Made by a program: the position numbers and the translations under genes. The notes under the pieces are model-generated. The model did not search any database. It was not told where the DNA came from and saw only the letters and a program-made list of their open reading frames with translations. Below are positions 9,390-17,849 of a stretch of 64,000 nt of DNA, one piece after another. The first letter of the stretch is position 1. Each line of letters opens with the position of its first letter. Where the stretch lies: NCBI RefSeq assembly GCF_039522605.1, contig NZ_BAAADS010000018.1, forward strand, positions 1 to 64,000. Direction: 5' to 3'. The stretch comes from Lentibacillus siamensis (GTDB lineage: Bacteria; Bacillota; Bacilli; Bacillales; Amphibacillaceae).

Positions 9390-9635
9390 ATGGGTATTGT
9401 CGTTGTGGAAGTTTGTGACGGGAATGCAATCACTACTTTGGATATAGAAGGAATTATTGAAAAGGAATTTCCCGAAGTCGCGGTTTTGATGAATGAATGT
9501 TTATCATTCTGCGGGCTGTGCCGGGTAAAACCATATGCACTGGTCAATAACAAACGCGTCTTCGGTAACACTCCTGAAGAATGTCTGGACAAAATTCGTT
9601 CAGCAATTAAAGAAGAACTGGCTGTTTATCAATAA
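9390..9635 (+). CDS. yuzB: YuzB family protein (DUF1450)
   Basis: An 81-residue cytoplasmic protein of the DUF1450 family, recognised by the ECLSFCGLCRVKPYALVNN core with paired cysteines. Function is unknown in the family; the CxxC pair suggests a redox or metal role. ATG 9390 is preferred over the upstream GTG 9381 because GAAAGAAAGTGA precedes it by 5 bases. A terminator hairpin begins inside the last codons. Confidence 0.88.
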   Translation: MGIVVVEVCDGNAITTLDIEGIIEKEFPEVAVLMNECLSFCGLCRVKPYALVNNKRVFGNTPEECLDKIRSAIKEELAVYQ

Positions 9636-9655
9636 GCAGCCAGTTCTTTTCATTT
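9613..9655 (+). terminator. Rho-independent terminator of yuzB
   Basis: AAGAACTGGCTG (9613-9624) pairs with CAGCCAGTTCTT (9637-9648), followed by TTCATTTTT. The stem's 5' arm encodes the end of YuzB. Confidence 0.9.
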
Positions 9656-9697
9656 TTGATGGCGTTTGTCGAATCTACATTTTTCGATGAAATAATA

Positions 9698-9741
9698 GTA
9701 ATTCCGACAAATATTTCCCGGGAAATACTTGTCGAAATTAC
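9698..9741 (-). terminator. 44-bp near-perfect palindrome, probable terminator of yugJ
   Basis: Arms of 21 bases with only two mismatches (both compatible with G-U pairing in RNA) surround a 2-base centre. It sits 10 bp after the alcohol dehydrogenase stop. It lacks a strong U tract, so extrusion or protein binding is an alternative. Confidence 0.55.
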
Positions 9742-9751
9742 TGTGTTTGCA

Positions 9752-10921
9752 TCATAAGCTCGCTTTTAAAATTTCCATCGAGTCCTGTCGATTCAGTATT
9801 TTAAATTTGCCATACTCCGGTTTCGCCGCAACGCTTTTATCAGCTATTGCTTCGACATGATTCGCTGTAATCCCGTAATCCGCCAATTTTTCCGGTGCAC
9901 CAAGATGATTCCAGAATTTACGCAGCTCCGCAATTCCTTCCAATGCCACATCGACATCTTTTTTACCTTCTGGGCTTATATCAAAGACGCGAACAGCAAG
10001 TTGTTTAAACCGCGCTGCATTTTGTTTATCCAATACGTGTTCCATCCAATTTGGAAACAAGATGGCAATTCCACCGGCGTGCGGGATATCATGAATCGCT
10101 GATACGGCATGTTCCAAATCATGCGTTCCCCAATCACCCTTATAACCGATATTGATCATGCCGTTCCGGGCAAGTACCGAATTCAGCATGACCGTTTCGC
10201 GATACTGATAATGATCAGGTTCCTCCAGCAGGCGTGGACCGGTTTCCACCAAATTTCGCAACATCGATTCACAAAGACCATCCTGCACTGGTGTATTTGA
10301 TGTGTGATGGAAGTAATTTTCCAGTACATGTGCCATAATATCAACTATTCCAAATGCAGTTTGCTCTTTCGGGACAGAATATGTAAAGGTCGGGTCCAAA
10401 ATGGAAAACTTCGGATAGGTCAATGGAGAGCTCCATCCCTGCTTTTCGTTTGTTTCCCAATTGGTGATAACCGAACTTGCATTCATCTCAGATCCTGCCG
10501 ATGCTATCGTAACAACCGTTCCAAATGGCAGCGCATCTGTTGGTTTTTCTTTTTTCGTAATGATGTCCCAAATATCTGCATCGGCTTTGGCACCTATTGC
10601 GATAGCCTTCGCAGCGTCAATCACGCTCCCACCGCCAACTGCAAGCAGAAAGTCAACTCCTTCCTGTTTACAGTGTTCCACGGCCTGTCTTACTGTTGAT
10701 AGTTTCGGATTCGGTTCGATGCCGGAAATTTCTTCTGTTTCAGCATTTACTTTCCTTAATTCTTCCATAATAGCGTCATAAATTCCATTTTGCTTAGTAC
10801 TTCCGCCGCCATACAGCAGTAACACCTTTTTTCCGTAGGCGGATAACTCCCCGGGAAGCGCAGCAAGCTGATTCTTCCCGAAAAACAATTTCACCGGATT
10901 ATGAAACGTAAAATTATCCAT
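9752..10921 (-). CDS. yugJ: Iron-containing alcohol dehydrogenase (YugJ/BDH-like)
   Basis: A group III (iron-type) NAD(P)H alcohol dehydrogenase, 389 residues. The nucleotide motif GGGSVIDAAKAIA and the metal ligand region (DIMAHVLE, then HDLEHAVSAIHDIPHAGG) are intact. It probably reduces aldehydes or butanal-type substrates in the cytoplasm. Start moved to 10921 because GGGAGG lies 7 bases before this ATG. It follows the ridA gene by about 17 bp, so lysozyme-ridA-yugJ may be one transcript. Confidence 0.88.
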   Translation of the reverse strand: MDNFTFHNPVKLFFGKNQLAALPGELSAYGKKVLLLYGGGSTKQNGIYDAIMEELRKVNAETEEISGIEPNPKLSTVRQAVEHCKQEGVDFLLAVGGGSVIDAAKAIAIGAKADADIWDIITKKEKPTDALPFGTVVTIASAGSEMNASSVITNWETNEKQGWSSPLTYPKFSILDPTFTYSVPKEQTAFGIVDIMAHVLENYFHHTSNTPVQDGLCESMLRNLVETGPRLLEEPDHYQYRETVMLNSVLARNGMINIGYKGDWGTHDLEHAVSAIHDIPHAGGIAILFPNWMEHVLDKQNAARFKQLAVRVFDISPEGKKDVDVALEGIAELRKFWNHLGAPEKLADYGITANHVEAIADKSVAAKPEYGKFKILNRQDSMEILKASL

Positions 10922-10938
10922 TACTGCGCCTCCCATGT

Positions 10939-11316
10939 TTATAGTTTATATGCGACAACATCCATTTCCACCAGCACATCTTTTGGCAGACGGCTCACTT
11001 CAACCGTTGCCCGTGCCGGATATGGGTCAGTCAGATAGCTTCCGTATATCTCGTTTACCGTCGCAAAGTCATCCATTGATTTCAAATAGATTGTGAATTT
11101 CACTACCTGGGCAAATTCAACTTCCGCTTCTTTCAAAATAGCTTTTAAATTGTTTATGACCTGCTCTGTCTGGTTTTCAATTCCTTCGACAACTTGTCCT
11201 GTTTCAGGGTTGATCGGAATTTGACCGGAGACATACAGAAAATCTCCCGCCTGTATCGCCTGTGAATATGGACCGATTGCTTCTGGTGCTTTGTTCGTAT
11301 AAATTGATCGTACCAT
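10939..11316 (-). CDS. ridA: RidA family enamine/imine deaminase
   Basis: RidA hydrolyses reactive 2-aminoacrylate-type enamines made by PLP enzymes. The 125-residue protein has the family pattern: GPYSQAI near the N-terminus, SGQIPINPETG, and YPARATVEV carrying the catalytic arginine. Its start codon follows the upstream stop directly (TAAATG), with the ribosome site AAGGAGGAG inside the end of the lysozyme gene, so translation is coupled. A relation to threonine/serine metabolism genes 8 kb away is only suggestive. Confidence 0.93.
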   Translation of the reverse strand: MVRSIYTNKAPEAIGPYSQAIQAGDFLYVSGQIPINPETGQVVEGIENQTEQVINNLKAILKEAEVEFAQVVKFTIYLKSMDDFATVNEIYGSYLTDPYPARATVEVSRLPKDVLVEMDVVAYKL

Positions 11317-11949
11317 TTAAACTCCTCCTTGTTTTTCCGCAGTTAGTTTCTGCTTATATTGCATAACGTCACGAACATAGTAAATATCCCCGTAACATGC
11401 ATTATACTTTTCAGCTTCTTCCCGCAAACATGTATAAATAGCCTGATTTTCTGCAGTTTTATACATTTTTTGGGAAAAATCTATGGCAAGTTCCAGTGAG
11501 TATTTTCCCGATTTTCCATTTACATAATCAATAAAACCTCTGCCAAAATTATACGATTGGATGGCCAGTTTCACATCACCATCGGCGTCGTTAATTGCCT
11601 GTGAAAAATAATAAACGCCCTGTTTAATGGACGAATTGGGATTGTCGATACAACCCCTTTCACCGCAATAACTTTCGGACGACTGCATCGGATCCTTGCC
11701 TCTCCCGCCGGACTCCTGCATCATCATTGCCAGCAGGACATCAACATGTTCCGTAACACCGTATTGTTTTGCATATTTCTCAACAACCGGTTTATAATCC
11801 GATACTTTTTCATTTATCAGAGGACGGGAATTGTTAAATTCATTTTCTGCCAATCTGATGAAAAGGATCGAAACAAGTATAAACACACCTATCATGGCAC
11901 CGGTTATCAAAAAAGTTGTTTTCAATGCTTTCTTCGTTTTTCGTTTCAT
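11317..11949 (-). CDS. Membrane-anchored lysozyme-like (CwlT N-terminal type) muramidase
   Basis: After a basic start and one membrane helix (about 12-34) comes a lysozyme-like domain related to the muramidase half of CwlT: AMMMQESGGRG supplies the putative catalytic glutamate, followed by SSESYCGERG, SIKQGVYYF and IQSYNFGRGFIDYV. It should cleave glycan strands outside the membrane. It lacks the NlpC/P60 half of CwlT, so it is a single-domain form, as is common in Bacillaceae. GAGGGATC precedes the ATG. Confidence 0.85.
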   Translation of the reverse strand: MKRKTKKALKTTFLITGAMIGVFILVSILFIRLAENEFNNSRPLINEKVSDYKPVVEKYAKQYGVTEHVDVLLAMMMQESGGRGKDPMQSSESYCGERGCIDNPNSSIKQGVYYFSQAINDADGDVKLAIQSYNFGRGFIDYVNGKSGKYSLELAIDFSQKMYKTAENQAIYTCLREEAEKYNACYGDIYYVRDVMQYKQKLTAEKQGGV

Positions 11950-12117
11950 CTGATCCCTCGACAGTCGATGTTTTTCTCTTTGTGGACGGCATTTACCGTT
12001 AAACTCATTGTATCATGTAATTTCTGTTCTGTTTACTGAGATTGATTTTTAAAATTATTCAAATAATATGATATTATAGAAGTAAGCCTGTATAAAATGA
12101 AAAAGGGGATGATTGTT

Positions 12118-13734
12118 ATGATGCAAGTTCCATTATTGGTTGGTCCAATGCTTGAACATGCCGAAAAATTTTTTTCCAAAAAGGAAGTTATATCGCAAAC
12201 ACATGATAAGCTGCACCATCTCACATATGCCGACATTGGCAAACGAACTAGACGGCTGATGAGTACACTGGAAAATCTCGGGGTTCAAAAAGGGGATAGG
12301 GTTGGCACGTTAGCCTGGAATCATCACCGTCATTTGGAAATTTATTTTGCCGCTCCCGGAATGGGCGCCGTTCTCCACACCATCAACATCCGCCTGTCAC
12401 CAGAACACATTATTTATATTATTAATCACGCCGAAGACAAAGTTCTGTTCATTGATGAAGATGTTTTACCACTTGTTGAAGCGGTCAAGGATAAACTCAA
12501 AACGGTTGAGGCATTCATTGTTATGACCGATAAAGCTGAACTTCCCGAATCTGCGCTTGCTCCACTGTATTCATACGAAGAGTTGCTTCACACCGGAAAC
12601 CCGAATTTCGAATTTGACAAAACAATTGATGAAAATGACCCCGCAGGCATGTGCTATACCTCCGCCACAACCGGCAAGCCAAAAGGAGTCGTCTATTCGC
12701 ACCGGGGCATTGTCCTTCACAGCTACGCACTTGGGCTGGCTGATTCCGCCGCGATTTCAGAGTCGGATGTTTCCATGGCTGTTGTCCCGCAATTTCACGT
12801 GAACGCCTGGGGGACCCCCTTTGCTTGTACGTGGTTTGGAACAACACAAGTTATGCCCGGGCCACGGTTCACTCCGAAACGGCTGGCAGCATTCATTGAA
12901 AAATTTCGTGTCACCATCACGGCCGGGGTGCCCACAATCTGGCTTGGGTTATTGCGTGAGCTAGATCAGGGAGGCTATGATACATCAAGCCTGCGAGCAG
13001 TTTTATGCGGCGGTTCAGCGGCTCCAAAAGGACTGATTCAGGCGTTTGAAGAAAAATATAATATCCCGTTCATTCATGCATACGGTGCAACTGAGACAAC
13101 CCCGCTCGTCACATTGTCACGTTTAAAAAGCTATCAACAGGACTTGACTGTGGAAGCAAAACTTGACCAGCGCTCCAAACAAGGTATGCTTGTGCCTGGA
13201 GTTAAAATGAAAGTGATCGGCAGCGATGGAGAGGTAGCCTGGAACGGGGACGAAATGGGCGAATTGCTGCTGCGCGGACCATGGATTGCCAGTGAGTACT
13301 ACCATGACGACCGCAGTGAGCAGGCTTTTCATGATGGCTGGTTCCATACCGGGGATGTCGTCACAGTAGATGAAGAAGGAACAATTAAAATTGTAGATCG
13401 AACGAAGGATCTGATAAAAAGCGGCGGCGAGTGGATTTCCTCGGTGGATATTGAAAATGCCATCATGGCACATGACGGAGTTTTCGAAGCGAGTGTCGTT
13501 GCAATACCTGACCCGGAATGGCAAGAACGACCAATTGCCTGCGTCGTGCTGCATGAAGGCTTTGCCGAAAAAACAAGTAAAGCTGATTTGCTCGAATTCC
13601 TGCGACCGCAGTTTGCGAAATGGTGGCTGCCTGATGATATATTGTTTTTTGATGAAATACCAAAAACATCCGTCGGGAAATTTTTGAAACGGGAATTGCG
13701 TGAACAAGTGAAAGCGCATTATAACATGCAATGA
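12118..13734 (+). CDS. Fatty acyl-CoA synthetase (AMP-forming, FadD-like)
   Basis: An ANL-superfamily adenylating enzyme, 538 residues. The P-loop TSATTGKPKGVVYSHRG, the YGATET motif, the FHTGDVV/DRTKDLIKSGGEWIS hinge and the C-terminal catalytic lysine in KTSVGKFLKR are all present. It probably activates medium- or long-chain fatty acids for beta-oxidation or salvage; the exact acid is not readable. ATG 12118 is chosen because AAAAGGGG precedes it by 9 bases; upstream ATG 12097 overlaps that site. Confidence 0.9.
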   Translation: MMQVPLLVGPMLEHAEKFFSKKEVISQTHDKLHHLTYADIGKRTRRLMSTLENLGVQKGDRVGTLAWNHHRHLEIYFAAPGMGAVLHTINIRLSPEHIIYIINHAEDKVLFIDEDVLPLVEAVKDKLKTVEAFIVMTDKAELPESALAPLYSYEELLHTGNPNFEFDKTIDENDPAGMCYTSATTGKPKGVVYSHRGIVLHSYALGLADSAAISESDVSMAVVPQFHVNAWGTPFACTWFGTTQVMPGPRFTPKRLAAFIEKFRVTITAGVPTIWLGLLRELDQGGYDTSSLRAVLCGGSAAPKGLIQAFEEKYNIPFIHAYGATETTPLVTLSRLKSYQQDLTVEAKLDQRSKQGMLVPGVKMKVIGSDGEVAWNGDEMGELLLRGPWIASEYYHDDRSEQAFHDGWFHTGDVVTVDEEGTIKIVDRTKDLIKSGGEWISSVDIENAIMAHDGVFEASVVAIPDPEWQERPIACVVLHEGFAEKTSKADLLEFLRPQFAKWWLPDDILFFDEIPKTSVGKFLKRELREQVKAHYNMQ

Positions 13735-13760
13735 TGATGCATGGAGTAAGAAATGTCAAA

Positions 13761-13800
13761 AAGCCGTATCACTTTTAAGGTGGTACGGCTTCTGTTTTTC
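13761..13800 (+). terminator. Terminator of acyl-CoA synthetase gene
   Basis: AAGCCGTATCAC (13761-13772) pairs with GTGGTACGGCTT (13780-13791), followed by CTGTTTTTC. Confidence 0.88.
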
Positions 13801-13835
13801 CGGAAATTGTTTCGACTGATTGATGTTCGGTCTCT

Positions 13836-14180
13836 TTGCGGTTGATGTTCGCCTGCTTGCGGTTGATGTTTTCCTCTTTGCGGTTGATGTTCGTCCTCTT
13901 GCGGTTGATGTTCGCCCTCTTACGGTTGATGTTTCCCGCTTGCGGTTGATGTTTTCCTCTTTGCGGTTGATGTTCGTCCTCTTGCGGTTGATGTTCGCCT
14001 CTTTGCGGTTGATGTTCGCCCGATTGCGGTTGATGTTTCCCTCTTTGCGGTTGATGTCGCCCGCTTGCGGTTGATGTTCGCCTCTTTGCGGTTGATGTTC
14101 GCCCTCTTGCGGTTGATGTTCGCCTCTTTGCGGTTGATGTTCACCTCCGCACGGTCGATATTCCTCTGCAAACGGTTGAT
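13836..14180 (+). repeat. 21-bp tandem array, core TTGCGGTTGATGTT (about 16 units)
   Basis: About sixteen consecutive units begin with the 14-base core TTGCGGTTGATGTT and continue with 6-7 variable, pyrimidine-rich bases such as CGCCTCT, TTCCTCT or CGTCCTC. Most units are 21 bp, some 20 bp, so any reading frame is broken repeatedly and the 7-residue repeat ORFs that cross it are not credible genes. The last units decay. The array fills the gap between the synthetase terminator and the 3' end of the convergent nitronate monooxygenase gene. Confidence 0.9.
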
Positions 14181-14220
14181 CTTTTCCCTTCTGCTACCGG
14201 TAACCCTGCATACTACAGAT

Positions 14221-15276
14221 TCAATCAGCGTCATTACTGCTGCCGACCATAGATTGAATGATGGCTGCTGCTGATTCTTCTTCCCGGACGGCGCCGACGC
14301 CCTGGCCGGCCCAAAGTGACTGCATATCGGCAATGGCAAATTCTTTTCCTGCCCCCCGGATATCCTTTGTCATCTGATTTTGGATTGGGAATGGCAGTGG
14401 TGCGATGCCGCTTGCTTCCAGCTCCCTTACAAATTGATTACGAATGGCGCGCGCCGGCCTTCCTGAGAATACGTTGGTAATGCTTGTTGCGCCGCTCTCA
14501 GCTTTCATTAGTGCTCTTCGATACGCGGCATTGGTTCCTGCTTCATTTGCGATTAAAAATTTTGTGCCTGCCTGGACAGCATCGACACCCATTTCCAGCA
14601 ATGCATCAACCTGCTTTTTACTATGTATTCCGCCAGCAGCGACAATCGGAATTGTAAGATGATCCATCAATTCCTGCACAAGCACATGCAGGCCAATGTT
14701 GCTTCCATCCGGGTATTTGTTGACATCGAATGTGCCGCGATGACCACCAGCTTCATATCCCTGTGCCACCACAGCATCATACCCGGCATCTTCCAGTTGT
14801 CGCGCTTCATCAAGATTGGTTGCCATGCCGATCAATGTTACGTCTTTTTCTTTCAATCGTTCAATCAGGAAAGGAGAAAGCACACCGAACGCCGTACTGA
14901 TAACAGGAATGTCTTCCTCAAGAACAACGTGAACTTTTTCATGCAGGTAGTCGTTCACTTTAATAAAATCTGCGCCGTCTTCCAATTCCAGTTTACTTCT
15001 GAATCCATTAAGAAACTGCTGCATGCGGGCAATTTCATTGGAAAATGACTCGAGGTTGACAGCGAACAGATTAACGGCAAAGGGTTCTTCTGTCAGCTGT
15101 TTCACTTGCCGGATATCCTCTTTCAGTTGTGATGCTCCCATATATCCCGCACCGATTGTTCCCAGCGCACCTTCATTGGCAACGGCGGCAACTAATTGCG
15201 GTGTTGTGATTCCACCTGCCATTCCCGCCTGAATAAGCGGTAATCGAATTGATAGCCTGTCATTTAAAAAATTCAC
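14221..15276 (-). CDS. Nitronate monooxygenase-like FMN enzyme
   Basis: A TIM-barrel flavoenzyme of the 2-nitropropane dioxygenase/NMO family, resembling B. subtilis YrpB. Family marks are PLIQAGMAGGITTP at the N-terminus, GYEAGGHRG with the conserved histidine, IVAAGGIHSKKQ and the phosphate-binding GVDAVQAGTKF. It probably oxidises alkyl nitronates such as propionate-3-nitronate. The GTG at 15276 is the start: GGAGG lies 7-8 bases upstream, and the barrel motif begins 10 residues later. The frame runs open to 15372. Confidence 0.87.
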   Translation of the reverse strand: MNFLNDRLSIRLPLIQAGMAGGITTPQLVAAVANEGALGTIGAGYMGASQLKEDIRQVKQLTEEPFAVNLFAVNLESFSNEIARMQQFLNGFRSKLELEDGADFIKVNDYLHEKVHVVLEEDIPVISTAFGVLSPFLIERLKEKDVTLIGMATNLDEARQLEDAGYDAVVAQGYEAGGHRGTFDVNKYPDGSNIGLHVLVQELMDHLTIPIVAAGGIHSKKQVDALLEMGVDAVQAGTKFLIANEAGTNAAYRRALMKAESGATSITNVFSGRPARAIRNQFVRELEASGIAPLPFPIQNQMTKDIRGAGKEFAIADMQSLWAGQGVGAVREEESAAAIIQSMVGSSNDAD

Positions 15277-15365
15277 TTCAAGTCCTCCATTCGCTGTCGG
15301 TTCTTCTTTTAAGCATACCATATAATACGTTTTTCCAGGAATTTTTAACATTCGAAAAATACTTC

Positions 15366-15394
15366 TTGACAATATTACGAAAATTCAATACGAT
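15366..15394 (+). promoter_or_regulatory. Sigma-A-type promoter of the hydrolase-regulator operon
   Basis: TTGACA (15366-15371), a 17-bp spacer and TACGAT (15389-15394). Expected transcription start is near 15401. Confidence 0.75.
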
Positions 15395-15400
15395 AAAACT

Positions 15401-15424
15401 AATTAGCGAATAACGTCGCTAATT
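15401..15424. promoter_or_regulatory. Inverted repeat at the transcription start (operator or leader hairpin)
   Basis: AATTAGCGA (15401-15409) and TCGCTAATT (15416-15424) are perfect 9-bp arms around a 6-base spacer, placed at the predicted +1. It could be the binding site of the downstream HTH regulator or a 5'-end stabilising hairpin. Confidence 0.6.
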
Positions 15425-16250
15425 GATTCGTTATACTGGTTCGAAAGTGGGTGCAGTTATTAATTTTTCCGAGTTAACATCCGGTATCTCTGATTTGCTT
15501 CAGGATTCCTTCAGCAATTTTTCCATCTACATTACAACGGATGATGGTGAAATCAAAATCAATGAAAATGTACAGAGGAAAGCAGCAAGTCTGGCAAAAG
15601 TTCCAATCCTGCTTGAGGCATTTCGTCAAATTGAAAAAAATAATCTTCAGGCCAATCAAACTGTATCAATTGAAGATAACATGAAGGTTGGAGGTTCTGG
15701 AGTTATTACCAATTTGACGGGTGTGAAGAGTCTTCCTTACATAAATCTGCTTGAATTGATGATTATTGTTTCGGACAATACAGCAGCAAATGTTGTACTG
15801 GATTCTGTTGGAATAGAGTCCGTTAATCAGCTCAGCGAAACCCTGAACTGTAATAACACCGTTTTACAGCGACGATTCATGGACGCAGAGGCGTCCTTAC
15901 ACGGTAACGAAAACTGGACCAGTGCTGCCGACATGATCACTTTTCTGAAGATGATCGGTGAAACGAATCTACTGATATCAGCGGAATGCAGAACATCAAT
16001 TTTCCGAATATTGTATCAACAGCAATTTCGCGACAAACTGGCATTTTATCTTCCCGAAACTTCGGACGTCCACATTTTTCACAAATCAGGGGAATTGTCC
16101 GGTACCGAACATGAAGCAGCTATTTTTAAATTTCAGGGTAAACAGTTGTATGCAGTTGTGTTATCAGAAGGATGGGAGAATAACGGTGACGGCAAAAAAA
16201 TCATAGCTAAGCTTGGCAAACTTCTTATTACATACATACAATCAAATTAA
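15423..16250 (+). CDS. Serine hydrolase with class A beta-lactamase fold, no signal peptide
   Basis: The three active-site motifs of class A beta-lactamases/PBP-like enzymes are readable: SLAK (SxxK) near residue 56, SDN near 118 and HKSGE (KTG-like) near 217. There is no signal peptide, so it should act in the cytoplasm, which is odd for a wall-active or antibiotic-hydrolysing enzyme. The start is uncertain: TTG 15423 lies inside the inverted repeat and has no ribosome site, whereas GAAAGTGGGTG precedes an ATT codon at 15459. It is followed 16 bp later by a regulator, with no terminator between, so the two are an operon. Confidence 0.78.
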   Translation: MIRYTGSKVGAVINFSELTSGISDLLQDSFSNFSIYITTDDGEIKINENVQRKAASLAKVPILLEAFRQIEKNNLQANQTVSIEDNMKVGGSGVITNLTGVKSLPYINLLELMIIVSDNTAANVVLDSVGIESVNQLSETLNCNNTVLQRRFMDAEASLHGNENWTSAADMITFLKMIGETNLLISAECRTSIFRILYQQQFRDKLAFYLPETSDVHIFHKSGELSGTEHEAAIFKFQGKQLYAVVLSEGWENNGDGKKIIAKLGKLLITYIQSN

Positions 16251-16266
16251 TACGGGGGTAATTTAA

Positions 16267-17559
16267 ATGAAAGTTAAAATAGCGGCATTTGGCTGCGAGG
16301 AGATAGTCTCACGGATTACAAACTATGTTAATTACCAGGATGATGTGGAAATTGTGCCATTTGTATATTCCGAATCAAGTGAAACCGCCGAGCTTGTGGA
16401 AAAGGCGGTGATGTGTGACATTTATCTTTTTGCCGGCGCTTTGCCATATTTATATGCAAAAGAAAAAATAGACAAAAAACGATTGCCGGCGGTCCAGATT
16501 ACGTTTGATGAATATATGATCCTGACCTCTTTTTACCGGGTAAGAAACTACCACAAACAGGAACTGAATCGTTTATCCATTGATGTATTGGACAGCCATC
16601 ATGTTGATGAGGTTTTAAGTGAACTGGAAATTGATGACACGGAAATTCACACTTACAGTTTCGGTCAGGATAACGACATTGACCTTGACCGAATTGCTGC
16701 CTTTCATGAAGAGATGTGGAAACAGGGAAAATCTGACTATGCACTGACAGCCATTCATGAAGTGGAATTGATTCTGAGAGAAAAAAATATCCCGGCAAGC
16801 TGTATGCAGATCCCAATGCTGAACATCGAACGGACCATTGAACAGGCCAAATCAATTGCCACGCTCAATCAGTCGAAAAACGCCCAGATTGTTGCCGGCT
16901 ATTTCCGCATCAAGAATTTTGATGTGGTGAAACAGCGTACAGGTGACTTGCTTGCACAGGAGGTGTTGTTGAAACTGCATCAAATTCTGCTGAAATATGC
17001 CCGAAAAACCTATTCTTCGGTACTGACGAGCGGCAACAATGAATTCGTTCTGTTTGGTACACAGGGAATTCTGAACCACATTACGAATCATTACCGTGAC
17101 TTCCCACTGCTTCAGGAAATCCAACGCACCCTCAATATACCGGTCGATATCGGGTTCGGGCTTGGGCTGACTGCCAAACAGGCTGAGGATAATGCAAAGT
17201 CTGCATTGGAAGCATGTTCGCATTCCAGTGAAAGCACCTGCTATATTGTCAATGAGCGCAATGATACAATCGGACCGCTTGGGGTGGAAAAGGAATTCAA
17301 TACGTCAGAATTATATCGTGCGCTGATTCATAAAGCCAGACTGAACAATGAGCTTTCCTATAATTTCATTGATTTTATCGAAGTCCGAAATAATGAACCA
17401 TTTTCAGCAAACGACATCGCCGGCTATTATCAGGTAACAAAGCGCAGTGCTGAACGTACTGTCAAAAAACTGCTTGCAGGCGAGGTGATTAAAGTAGTTG
17501 GTGAAGAAAAACCATATGTAAAAGGACGTCCGAGGAAGTTATTTCAAATTGATCAGTAA
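16267..17559 (+). CDS. Regulator with degenerate GGDEF-like and C-terminal HTH domains
   Basis: Three regions are visible in 430 residues: an N-terminal sensor-like alpha/beta region (1-150, with CDIYLFAGALPYLYA), a middle domain with the GGDEF/nucleotide-cyclase fold pattern (about 205-330) in which the signature is degenerate (SGNNEF near 254, later GFGLGLTAKQAEDNAKSALE), and a C-terminal winged helix with YYQVTKRSAERTVKKLL and a KGRPRK basic wing. The altered signature argues against diguanylate cyclase activity; it may bind a nucleotide. It probably regulates its own operon and the hydrolase. GGGGGTAA precedes the ATG. Confidence 0.7.
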   Translation: MKVKIAAFGCEEIVSRITNYVNYQDDVEIVPFVYSESSETAELVEKAVMCDIYLFAGALPYLYAKEKIDKKRLPAVQITFDEYMILTSFYRVRNYHKQELNRLSIDVLDSHHVDEVLSELEIDDTEIHTYSFGQDNDIDLDRIAAFHEEMWKQGKSDYALTAIHEVELILREKNIPASCMQIPMLNIERTIEQAKSIATLNQSKNAQIVAGYFRIKNFDVVKQRTGDLLAQEVLLKLHQILLKYARKTYSSVLTSGNNEFVLFGTQGILNHITNHYRDFPLLQEIQRTLNIPVDIGFGLGLTAKQAEDNAKSALEACSHSSESTCYIVNERNDTIGPLGVEKEFNTSELYRALIHKARLNNELSYNFIDFIEVRNNEPFSANDIAGYYQVTKRSAERTVKKLLAGEVIKVVGEEKPYVKGRPRKLFQIDQ

Positions 17560-17588
17560 GAAGCGAAGAAACCTTAACTTATCATACG

Positions 17589-17621
17589 AAAAAACCAGAT
17601 GAACGTGCTATCTGGTTTTTT
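17589..17621. terminator. Bidirectional terminator
   Basis: AAAAAACCAGAT (17589-17600) pairs perfectly with ATCTGGTTTTTT (17610-17621). It serves the plus-strand regulator and the convergent small minus-strand ORF. Confidence 0.9.
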
Positions 17622-17622
17622 C

Positions 17623-17769
17623 TTATGATTTGTTGTTGAACAGATAATTCATAATATCATCAAAAATCGCTACACTGTCCGTTACAAGGAATATCGGCAG
17701 CATGATAATGACAAGAACTACCGTAAGATTTGAGACGAGAAACTTTAATATACCTTTAAGTAATACCAA
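17623..17769 (-). CDS. Small membrane protein, 48 residues
   Basis: A short ORF with one long hydrophobic stretch (SNLTVVLVIIMLPIFLVTD) and a charged/polar C-terminus. AAAGGGG lies 9 bases before the TTG at 17769; an in-frame ATG at 17778 would abut that site. The stop falls next to the shared terminator, which supports a real transcript. No family recognised. Confidence 0.55.
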   Translation of the reverse strand: MVLLKGILKFLVSNLTVVLVIIMLPIFLVTDSVAIFDDIMNYLFNNKS

Positions 17770-17849
17770 ATTGACCATCCCCTTTAAGAAGTTAATCTTT
17801 ACACTATTCTATACCCTATTTTTTAAAAATTCAAACGTGAATGAGGCTG

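Noticed and set aside
13836..14180. CRISPR array (constant core plus variable part)
   Set aside because: Core of 14 bp and variable part of 6-7 bp are far too short for repeats and spacers, and no cas genes are present.
13920..14339. Minus-strand ORF encoding repeated NINRKEA-type heptapeptides
   Set aside because: It is only the 21-bp array read through; 20-bp units shift the frame, there is no ribosome site, and it runs into the 3' end of a real gene.
16267..17559. Active diguanylate cyclase
   Set aside because: The GGDEF position reads SGNNEF and the protein ends in a winged helix, so a regulator is a better call.
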